NCBI GenBank assembly: GCA_904501935.1
Contig: CAJGDA010000043.1
Location: forward strand, 1 to 11,831
Length of the DNA: 11,831 bases
Direction of reading: 5' to 3'
DNA from: an uncultured Methanobrevibacter sp.
GTDB taxonomy: Archaea > Methanobacteriota > Methanobacteria > Methanobacteriales > Methanobacteriaceae
The notes under the pieces were generated by a model. The model searched no databases. It saw only the letters and a list, made by a program, of their open reading frames with translations, and was not told the origin of the DNA. The translations under genes were made by a program, and so were the position numbers. Positions 6,602-11,831 of this stretch are shown one piece after another (position 1 is the stretch's first letter; each line of letters starts with the position of its first letter).

Positions 6602-7429
6602 ATGCCGTATTTAACTATGAGCGATGGAATTAAATTATACTATGAGAATTGTGGAGAAGGCGAAACGTTAGTTTTCTGTCATGGATTGAACTCTTCACAT
6701 ATTGCAAATAAAGAGTTTTATGATGAGTTTAAACAAGATTATAATACTGTCGTTTATGACCAGAGGGGCCATGCGGATTCGGATAAGTCAAAAATCCACA
6801 TGAATGTGCAAAGATTAGGCCAGGACTTAAACGAAATAATCGAATCATTGAATCTTGAGAATGTCACATTAATCGGCCATTCAATGGGTGCGGCATCGAT
6901 TTACAGTTATGTAAATCAGTTCGGCTGTGACAAGATTAAAAAGATTGTTGCATGCGATATGTCCCCATATATGCGCAATGACGGATGGAAAGGAGGCATA
7001 GCGCAAGGCAAATGGAGTGATGAGGACTTTATGCAAGATTTTGACCGCATATTTGATGATGTGGGATATGCCACATATTATATTTTCAAATACATGATGA
7101 ACCCTACCCCATTGAATGTTTCTGAAGAGGATGAAAAAAACTTCATAAAGAGCTTTGGCGATTCAGTGGACCCCTTGACAATGGCGAGTCTTTGGTATTC
7201 CCTTTTTAGAACAGACCAGCGCCCTGCAATGGAAAAGATTACAGTCCCATTTTTATATTTAATGCCCGACAATCCCCTATATTCCACAGAAGCAACAGAT
7301 TATATAAAAAAGCATGTTCAAGACATTTTTGTGCTTGAAAATGATTTTCCAGATACCACCCATGCCATATGGAATCAGATGCCCCATGAAGTTGCTGAAG
7401 CAGTTAAGAAATTCATAAAAGATTATTGA
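6602..7429 (+). CDS. Alpha/beta hydrolase
   Basis: This 275-residue protein has the alpha/beta-hydrolase fold landmarks: FCHG with the oxyanion-hole HG at 27-28, YDQRGHADSD (52-61), the nucleophile elbow GHSMG with S94, and H254 in DTTHAIW. The acid is either D119 (ACDMSP, after the sixth strand) or D223 (MPDNP); the second position fits the classical triad order. Inserted helices at about 125-200 form a lid. It has no signal peptide, so it should act in the cytosol. The family covers esterases, lipases, C-C hydrolases and haloperoxidase-like enzymes, and the substrate cannot be deduced. It opens a compact plus-strand unit: the radical SAM gene starts 18 bases after its stop. The start is supported by GAGGT at 6591-6595. 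Confidence 0.92.
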   Translation: MPYLTMSDGIKLYYENCGEGETLVFCHGLNSSHIANKEFYDEFKQDYNTVVYDQRGHADSDKSKIHMNVQRLGQDLNEIIESLNLENVTLIGHSMGAASIYSYVNQFGCDKIKKIVACDMSPYMRNDGWKGGIAQGKWSDEDFMQDFDRIFDDVGYATYYIFKYMMNPTPLNVSEEDEKNFIKSFGDSVDPLTMASLWYSLFRTDQRPAMEKITVPFLYLMPDNPLYSTEATDYIKKHVQDIFVLENDFPDTTHAIWNQMPHEVAEAVKKFIKDY

Positions 7430-7447
7430 TATCATTCGGTGAAAAAT

Positions 7448-8326
7448 ATGCATTTTACACAACCAGTCTATAGAAACCCTTATTGGCCAACATTTCCTTT
7501 ACTGCAGGTCACACAGGGCTGCACTCACAACCGATGCAAATTTTGCACAATGTATAAGGATGTGAAGTTTAGACCACAGCCAATGGAACTTATTGAAGAA
7601 GATTTGCAGGAATTAAAAAAAATTGCTCCTCATGTGAAAACAATTCAATTGCTTTCGGCCAATCCTTTAGTAATGACCTACAACAAATTCAAGCCCATTC
7701 TAGAAAAGATAAATGAATATCTTCCGGAAATCGAATACATTTACACACAAACAAGAGTTTCTGATTTAAGGAACAAGACTGTAGAAGAACTTGAAAGCTT
7801 AAATGAATTGGGATTAAGGGAGATTTCGCTCGGTGTTGAAAGTGGAGATGACTGGACACTGAAAAGAGTCAATAAGGGATATACATCAGAAGACATTATT
7901 GAACAGTGCGGCAAATTAACTGACGCAGGAATTGACTTTTGGATGAGCTTTTTAAATGGTGTGGCTGGAAAAGAGCGTAGCATGGACCATGCAATAAATT
8001 CAGCAGAAATATTCACTCAATGTGACCCAATGCTTGTTGGAACAGGCGGTCTGACACTATTTCCCGGAACTCCCCTATTGGAAGAGGTTCACAAAGGAGA
8101 GTTCAGCCCACTTAATGAAAAGGAAATGTTAGTTGAGCTTAAGACTTTTGTTGAACATTTAAATTGTGATTGTGATTTTATTACACACCACACAGTTTCC
8201 GCAAGTTTGTCCGGCCCTAACTTTTTAGATAGAAAAGATGAAATACTCAATGCGCTCAATAATGAAATAGAACACGGCGATATGGATAAATATGCTGAAA
8301 TCAGGAGGAACAAACGATCATTATGA
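7448..8326 (+). CDS. Radical SAM protein with CX4CX2C cluster motif
   Basis: The 292-residue protein carries C25, C30 and C33 in GCTHNRCKFCTMY, which bind the radical SAM [4Fe-4S] cluster; the first spacing is four residues rather than the usual three, a variant seen in a widespread uncharacterised branch. ISLGVESGDDWTLKRVNKG (127-145) is the SAM-side segment shared with Elp3/MiaB-type radical SAM domains. A barrel-like core runs to about 215, and the C-terminal 75 residues include a C240/C242 pair and HH at 247-248 but no second full cluster motif. The reaction is unknown. The ATG at 7448 is chosen over GTG at 7439 because GGTG (7438-7441) forms its SD with a six-base spacing, the same arrangement as at the SDR gene. 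Its stop overlaps the DUF3795 start (ATGA), so translation of the two is probably coupled. Confidence 0.9.
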   Translation: MHFTQPVYRNPYWPTFPLLQVTQGCTHNRCKFCTMYKDVKFRPQPMELIEEDLQELKKIAPHVKTIQLLSANPLVMTYNKFKPILEKINEYLPEIEYIYTQTRVSDLRNKTVEELESLNELGLREISLGVESGDDWTLKRVNKGYTSEDIIEQCGKLTDAGIDFWMSFLNGVAGKERSMDHAINSAEIFTQCDPMLVGTGGLTLFPGTPLLEEVHKGEFSPLNEKEMLVELKTFVEHLNCDCDFITHHTVSASLSGPNFLDRKDEILNALNNEIEHGDMDKYAEIRRNKRSL

Positions 8327-8868
8327 CCTCAAATGAATTTAAAAGAGATGATTTGTTATTTTCATTATGCGGATTGAATTGCAGCTTATGCCCTATGTTC
8401 ATTAGAGGCGGATGTACAGGCTGCCGTGAAGGTAGCTCATGCTATCTGATATGTGAATTTGCACCATGCAGCATCGAACACGGAAACATAGACTATTGCT
8501 TTGAATGTGACGAATACCCCTGTGAAAAATATGAGGGCGTAGATTTATACGATTCACTCATTTCGCATAAAAATCAGCTAAAGGATATGGAAAAGGCAAA
8601 GACCATAGGCATTGAAAATTACAGGGCAGAACAAAGAGTTAAAAAAGGAATTCTAAACAGGCTTTTAAATGAGTATGATGCAGGCCACAGCGATGTATTT
8701 TTCTGTTTGGCCGTTAACTTGATGGAAGTGAATGACTTAAATAAAATATTAAACGAAGCAGATGAATTAACCAAAAATATGAATCTGGATGAAAAATCTT
8801 CCTTTATGAAAGATGCTCTGAATAACTGTGCTGTAAAGAGAAATATTTCACTTAAATTAAGGCATTGA
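8323..8868 (+). CDS. Cysteine-rich DUF3795-type protein
   Basis: The 181-residue protein has eleven cysteines in its first 67 residues: LCGLNCSLCP (C16, C20, C23), GCTGC (C31, C34), then C40, C44, C49, C59, C62 and C67. The opening CGLNC..C and the C.GC pair are the DUF3795 signature. The pattern suggests zinc or Fe-S binding; no function is established that I know of. The remaining 110 residues are mainly helical and charged, with isolated C128 and C169. The ATG overlaps the stop of the radical SAM gene by four bases (ATGA), and an internal AGGAGG inside that gene (about 8303-8308) can serve as SD. Overlap and chemistry make it a candidate partner, cluster donor or substrate of the radical SAM enzyme, which is inference. 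It ends the three-gene unit. Confidence 0.85.
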   Translation: MTSNEFKRDDLLFSLCGLNCSLCPMFIRGGCTGCREGSSCYLICEFAPCSIEHGNIDYCFECDEYPCEKYEGVDLYDSLISHKNQLKDMEKAKTIGIENYRAEQRVKKGILNRLLNEYDAGHSDVFFCLAVNLMEVNDLNKILNEADELTKNMNLDEKSSFMKDALNNCAVKRNISLKLRH

Positions 8869-8973
8869 TCCTATTCATTTTTATTAATTATAATTTATTG
8901 TCGGAGTACTAAAGAATAACTAAATTATAAGTTAAAAATTTATAAATAGTTATCTTTCCAAAAATATGATTAT
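8869..8973 (+). promoter_or_regulatory. Strong TATA promoter for a nearly leaderless membrane-protein mRNA
   Basis: TTTATAAATA at 8939-8948 is the best TATA box in the window, preceded by an A-rich BRE-like stretch. Its centre is about 31 bases from the ATG at 8974, so transcription should begin only a few bases before it, and no SD is visible in between. ATAACTA at 8916-8922 and its complement TAGTTAT at 8947-8953 flank the TATA region and could be regulatory. T-rich sequence at about 8877-8886 may end the upstream unit. Confidence 0.6.
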
Positions 8974-9552
8974 ATGAGTAATGAAAAGTTCATGGACCCC
9001 GGAAGGCTAGAGGCCTTTTATGATGCAATTATTGCAATTATCGTAACTGTATTGGTGTTGGAATTACCTCAGCCTGCAACTGCATCACTAGCTTCCATTT
9101 GGGCTTTAAGGACATCTTATTTCGCATATTTAATTAGTTTTTTAGTTTGTGCCAACCTATGGCAGTATCATCATTTAATATATAACCATGTTGAAAAGAT
9201 CAACACCAGAATAATTTGGTTAAATATACTGTTGATGTTTGTATTCTCTTTAGTTCCTTATTTGACAATTTTCGTTGCCAATAATCCGAATTCACTGATT
9301 CCCCAACTTTTATATGGTCTTGATTTTATTGTAGTTGACCTAATATTGTTTTTAATGGCTAAAACCCTATTAAAAATTAATAGTAATAGCGAAGATTACT
9401 TAAAAAAGGCATTGAATGTGAGAGAGGCACTCTATATCCCATTTATAATACTGATTGTAGGGTTCATTGTTGCTCTTTTAGGCTATCCAATAGCCATTAG
9501 CGTTTGTTGCTTAATAACAATGCTAAGGTCAATCATTTATTCACTCCATTGA
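8974..9552 (+). CDS. Small TMEM175-like (DUF1211) integral membrane protein
   Basis: The 192-residue protein has about six hydrophobic segments (roughly 14-32, 50-66, 79-101, 107-131, 151-169, 171-189), the size of a single-repeat prokaryotic TMEM175 subunit. The N-terminal RLEAFYDAIIAIIVTVLVLEL region (key residues R11, F15, D17) matches the first helix of this family, which lines the pore of a K+-permeable channel that forms as a tetramer. WQYHH (63-67) after the second helix is also a family feature. The usual RxxxFSD signature is changed: serine is replaced by Y16. Whether this alters conduction cannot be told from sequence. The ATG at 8974 lacks an SD and lies just after the expected transcription start, pointing to leaderless translation. 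It is a single gene between two units and its link to its neighbours is not evident. Confidence 0.85.
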   Translation: MSNEKFMDPGRLEAFYDAIIAIIVTVLVLELPQPATASLASIWALRTSYFAYLISFLVCANLWQYHHLIYNHVEKINTRIIWLNILLMFVFSLVPYLTIFVANNPNSLIPQLLYGLDFIVVDLILFLMAKTLLKINSNSEDYLKKALNVREALYIPFIILIVGFIVALLGYPIAISVCCLITMLRSIIYSLH

Positions 9553-9936
9553 GAGCAAACATGAAATTTGGCTCCAAAACACTTTTACAGCATCACTATC
9601 TTAAACTTCAAATCATCTATGGGAAATTTGAATTGACTTTTTGATACCGTTTAAATAGCTTAACGTTAATGTTTGCATAACAGTACTGGAATTATCCGGA
9701 AAGCATAATCTCATTTTTACAAAAAATAATTTTTTATATTTCATATCGTTTAATAAATTAGATTATTTTTAAATATTATCAATAAATTATATTATTTATT
9801 AGATATTTTTTAATTTTATGATAATTAATTTATAGAATATATATTCGATAAATATAAATAGAATATTTTTTTATAGTATATATTAACTACTATGAGAATT
9901 ATCAAGATTAGTAGAATTAAAAACGGAGGATAAAAA
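9553..9936 (+). promoter_or_regulatory. 384-base AT-rich spacer with the 3-hydroxyacyl-CoA dehydrogenase promoter
   Basis: No gene is convincing here. A 27-codon ATG frame at 9561-9644 lacks a good SD and family features. Two palindromes, TTAACGTTAA (9660-9669) and GAATATATATTC (9835-9846), stand out. TATA candidates for the downstream gene are AAATATAAATA at 9850-9860 and TATATATTA at 9877-9885. The SD GGAGG at 9925-9929 lies seven bases before the ATG. From 9710 to 9890 the sequence is almost pure A+T. Confidence 0.45.
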
Positions 9937-10872
9937 ATGAGTTTTAAAAAAGTTGTAGTATGCGGAAGCGGAGTTTTAGGAAGCCAAATAGCATACCAAA
10001 CCGCATTCAAAGGATTTGACGTGGAAATATGGCTTAGAAGTGAAGGTTCTATTGAAAGAGCCAAACCAAAACTTGAAAGATTAAAAAATATCTATCTTGA
10101 AACTCTTGAAGCCATGAAAACACAACCTGAAGCATATTGTAGAGGACTATCTGATAAAACTGATTTAACAGACAACGAAATTGATGAATTAAAACAAAAA
10201 GCAATTGATGCACTTGACAGTTTAAAGCTAACTACAAGCTATGAAGAAGCGGCTGATGATGCTGATCTGATTATAGAAGCAATAGCAGAAGACCCTGAAC
10301 AAAAAGTTGCATTCTATACAGAACTTCAAAAACATATGCCTGAAAAAACAGTGCTTGTAACAAATTCATCAACATTACTCCCAAGCCAATTTGCAGAATA
10401 TACCGGCAGGCCGGAAAAATACTTAGCATTGCATTTCGCAAATAACATTTGGAGAAGCAACACCGCTGAAGTAATGGGTCATGCAGGAACCGACCAAAAA
10501 TATTATGACCAAGTTGTTGAATTTGCTGAAGAAATTGGAATGGTTCCAATTACACTTAAAAAAGAACACCCTGCATATGTTTTAAACTCATTGCTTGTTC
10601 CATTTTTAAGTGCAGCTCAGATGTTATGGGCTGATGATGTGGCAGATCCTGAAATGATTGATTTGACCTGGAAACTTGCAAGCGGTGCTCCAGAAGGACC
10701 TTTCCAAATCATCGATTATGTTGGATTGACAACTGCATACAATATTTCAATAATGCATCCTGAAGCAAATGATCCTAATTCCATTCAATACAAAGTATGT
10801 CAAAAACTTAAAGAAAAAATTGACAAAGGCGAAACCGGAATTAATGCCGGAAAAGGTTTCTATGAATATTAA
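9937..10872 (+). CDS. 3-hydroxyacyl-CoA dehydrogenase family protein
   Basis: The 311-residue protein has the two-domain plan of single-function 3-hydroxyacyl-CoA dehydrogenases: an NAD-binding Rossmann domain opening VVVCGSGVLGSQIA (7-19), LIIEAIAEDPEQK (111-123), then an all-helical C-terminal domain ending GKGFYEY. Catalytic positions are present: S144/S145 in NSS, H166 in LHF, E178 in AEVM and N217 in YVLNSLL. The usual HFFNP after the catalytic histidine is replaced by HFANNIW, and the glycine loop is GSGVLG, not GAGxMG, so it belongs to a divergent branch seen, as I recall, in gut Firmicutes. Expected chemistry is NAD-linked oxidation of a 3-hydroxyacyl-CoA or similar 3-hydroxy acid; the true substrate is open, since methanogens lack beta-oxidation and no thiolase or crotonase is nearby. 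The SD GGAGG is at 9925-9929. A convergent TetR-type gene follows, a possible regulator. Confidence 0.9.
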   Translation: MSFKKVVVCGSGVLGSQIAYQTAFKGFDVEIWLRSEGSIERAKPKLERLKNIYLETLEAMKTQPEAYCRGLSDKTDLTDNEIDELKQKAIDALDSLKLTTSYEEAADDADLIIEAIAEDPEQKVAFYTELQKHMPEKTVLVTNSSTLLPSQFAEYTGRPEKYLALHFANNIWRSNTAEVMGHAGTDQKYYDQVVEFAEEIGMVPITLKKEHPAYVLNSLLVPFLSAAQMLWADDVADPEMIDLTWKLASGAPEGPFQIIDYVGLTTAYNISIMHPEANDPNSIQYKVCQKLKEKIDKGETGINAGKGFYEY

Positions 10873-10899
10873 ATATTGCAATATTTTGCAATATTTTTT
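10872..10899 (+). terminator. Hairpin-T terminator between convergent genes
   Basis: A perfect 10-bp stem (10872-10881, AATATTGCAA, paired with 10886-10895) with a four-base loop overlaps the last base of the dehydrogenase stop and runs straight into T-run 10894-10899. It should end the plus-strand transcript. On the minus strand, the TetR-type gene stops at 10900, so the same hairpin may also serve that gene, although the T-run on that side is poor. Confidence 0.7.
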
Positions 10900-11502
10900 C
10901 TATTTTTTTATATAATCCCATAAATTCTTAAAATTGGACTCCAAAACGCTTTTTAAATCAAAACCATCTTCAAAAATAGTTAAAAAGAAAATTCCATTCA
11001 GATTAGATTTAAATAAATTAGATATTTCCCAAGTAGACAAATCCGTTCGAATCTCACCGGATTTCTTTCCATCATCAATGATTTCATTTAAATAATTGGT
11101 ATACTCTTCATTATAATTATTATACTTTTGATTGAAGGATTCGTATTTTCTAATTGCCTCAAATGATATGATGAGTATTTTCTTAAAGTTATCATCAAAT
11201 TCAGCTTCGTTTTGATAGGGAATATCCTCCAATTTTAATGTGGATTCAGTATAATGATTGTGCAGTTTTTCATATGCGGTTCCTTTAAGCCTTTTGCGGT
11301 TTTTTAAGATTTTCGAATAGTTCTCAACGACATATTTATTTAAAACTGCCTGGATTATCTCATCCTTATCATCAAAATAGTAATATATTGTACCGGGACT
11401 GAGATTGGATTCCTCGCTAATATCAGAAATTGATGTATTATTCAATCCTTTTTTCAGCAATACCCTAAAGGTAGATTCCACAATCTTTTCTGTAGTGTCC
11501 AT
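10900..11502 (-). CDS. TetR-family transcriptional regulator
   Basis: The 200-residue protein has the TetR plan: an N-terminal helix-turn-helix with TSISDISEESNLSPGTIYYY (23-42) and the following FDDKDEII, and a helical ligand-binding and dimerisation domain of about 145 residues that is rich in Asn, Tyr and Phe. The GTIYYYF(D/K)xKDEI string is the family signature at the recognition helix. The ATG at 11502 has AAGG/AGGT at about 11510-11513 as SD. The ligand is unknown. It is convergent with the 3-hydroxyacyl-CoA dehydrogenase gene and divergent from a flavodoxin stub; TetR regulators often control a neighbour, so either the dehydrogenase or whatever lies downstream of the stub is a candidate target. 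ACTATATATTC in its own upstream region (11527-11537) resembles AATATATATTC before the dehydrogenase, but in such AT-rich DNA this is weak. Confidence 0.92.
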   Translation of the reverse strand: MDTTEKIVESTFRVLLKKGLNNTSISDISEESNLSPGTIYYYFDDKDEIIQAVLNKYVVENYSKILKNRKRLKGTAYEKLHNHYTESTLKLEDIPYQNEAEFDDNFKKILIISFEAIRKYESFNQKYNNYNEEYTNYLNEIIDDGKKSGEIRTDLSTWEISNLFKSNLNGIFFLTIFEDGFDLKSVLESNFKNLWDYIKK

Positions 11503-11585
11503 AAGAAAACCTTAGTTGATTATAAAACTATATATTCAAATCATATTATAATTAATTTTTGTAAATATATAATTTAGGTAATGGC
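11503..11585. promoter_or_regulatory. Divergent spacer between the TetR-type gene and the flavodoxin stub
   Basis: TATA-like stretches on both strands (about 11527-11535 and 11544-11553) could drive the two divergent genes. AGGT at 11576-11579 is a weak SD six bases before the stub's ATG. No perfect dyad long enough to name as a TetR operator is visible. Confidence 0.35.
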
Positions 11586-11726
11586 ATGAATGCAGTAGAA
11601 ATTATTTTCAGCCCGACAGGAGGCACAAAAATAGCTGAAATTATCACAAAAAGATGGAATTTGAAAACTCGAAGAATTGATTTATCCAATCCTCAAATAG
11701 ATTTCAGCAAATATAAATATAAATAA
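11586..11726 (+). pseudogene. Truncated flavodoxin-domain gene (46-residue stub)
   Basis: The frame reads MNAVEIIFSPTGGTKIAEII and continues through RRIDLSNPQIDFSKYKYK to TAA at 11724-11726. SPTGGT is the phosphate-binding loop of flavodoxin-type FMN domains, and the DLS(N/D)P...DFS(K/E)Y continuation resembles EFR1-type flavodoxin/ferredoxin proteins of Methanobacteriales. Such proteins need at least about 140 residues for the flavin domain, so 46 cannot fold as one. Three stop codons follow in a row (TAATAATAA), and I see no continuation in other frames in the 100 bases left. It keeps an AGGT SD and start codon, so it may still be translated. A broken gene is likelier than a small protein of its own. 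Confidence 0.65.
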
Positions 11727-11734
11727 TAATAAAC

Positions 11735-11758
11735 ATAAACTTATCATGATAAGTTTAT
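11735..11758. promoter_or_regulatory. 24-bp perfect palindrome upstream of the last gene
   Basis: ATAAACTTATCA is followed directly by its exact complement, with TCATGA at the centre. An AAATATAAATA-type TATA stretch at 11709-11721 would put a transcription start near 11740, inside the palindrome, and the next ATG is at 11775. This fits an operator better than a terminator, because no T-run follows on the plus strand. Confidence 0.5.
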
Positions 11759-11774
11759 TCGCTGGGGCAATACA

Positions 11775-11831
11775 ATGGACACGTTAAATAAGGTTGAAAA
11801 GATGGATATAATCCCATTATATCCTGCACTA
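11775..11831 (+). CDS. Start of an unidentified gene, cut by the window end
   Basis: An ATG at 11775 opens a frame that stays open for 19 codons to the window edge (MDTLNKVEKMDIIPLYPAL). A second ATG at 11802 has AAGGT about eight bases upstream and may be the true start, while the first has only GGGG at 11764-11767. The few residues match no family I recognise. A TATA stretch and a palindrome upstream favour a real gene. Confidence 0.4.
   Translation, partial: MDTLNKVEKMDIIPLYPAL

Noticed and set aside
7439..7447. GTG start three codons upstream of the radical SAM ATG
   Set aside because: The GTG is part of the GGTG SD element; the ATG at 7448 has the proper six-base spacing.
9561..9644. 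A 27-codon ATG frame after the TMEM175-like gene
   Set aside because: Weak SD, no known family and no supporting promoter; could be real but cannot be supported.
1..11831. tRNA, rRNA, CRISPR repeats or insertion-sequence ends
   Set aside because: No cloverleaf, no regularly spaced repeats, no transposase-like frame and no terminal inverted repeats with target duplications were found by reading.

Overview
The window looks like chromosomal DNA from a host-associated methanogenic archaeon of the Methanobacteriales, most like Methanobrevibacter. The grounds are very AT-rich spacers, archaeal TATA boxes instead of bacterial -35/-10 pairs, Shine-Dalgarno (SD) sites of the GGAGG and GGTG kind, a clear F420H2:NADP+ oxidoreductase (NpdG), and flavodoxin/EFR1-type ferredoxin genes of a kind common in these genomes. 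This placement is inference from sequence reading; no database was searched. There are no RNA genes, CRISPR arrays or intact insertion sequences that I can see.

Layout. 1-827 (+): the 3' part of a flavodoxin-like flavoprotein gene, then a decayed EFR1-type flavodoxin/ferredoxin gene broken by frameshifts in A-runs. 828-3154 (+): a gene-free leader with two dyads around a TATA box, then full-length feoB (ferrous iron transport) without feoA. 3258-5493 (-): a MarR-type regulator, npdG and a short-chain dehydrogenase (SDR), each probably its own transcription unit; a strong hairpin-T terminator separates SDR from npdG. 5758-6507 (+): a second NpdG-like oxidoreductase, divergent from the SDR gene. 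6602-8868 (+): a tight three-gene unit of alpha/beta hydrolase, radical SAM protein and cysteine-rich DUF3795 protein, the last two overlapping as ATGA. 8974-9552 (+): a small TMEM175-like membrane protein, apparently with almost no leader. 9937-10872 (+) and 10900-11502 (-): a 3-hydroxyacyl-CoA dehydrogenase convergent with a TetR-type regulator, sharing a hairpin between them. 11586-11831 (+): a 46-residue flavodoxin stub, a 24-bp perfect palindrome and the start of a gene that leaves the window.

How the parts may work together. Much of the window concerns electron carriers: flavodoxin-type proteins, F420/NADPH exchange, NAD(P)H-dependent dehydrogenases and Fe-S enzymes, plus the iron uptake that supplies them. 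NpdG makes NADPH from F420H2, and the SDR could spend it. A TTAGTC-type motif recurs at the SDR promoter (as a perfect 10-3-10 dyad), at the divergent NpdG-like promoter and far upstream of marR. This suggests, without proving, a small MarR-controlled redox regulon. The SDR and the 3-hydroxyacyl-CoA dehydrogenase look bacterial in type and may have been acquired by transfer. No wholly new system is demonstrated; the best leads are the regulatory dyads, the radical SAM/DUF3795 coupled pair and the odd 3-hydroxyacyl-CoA dehydrogenase.
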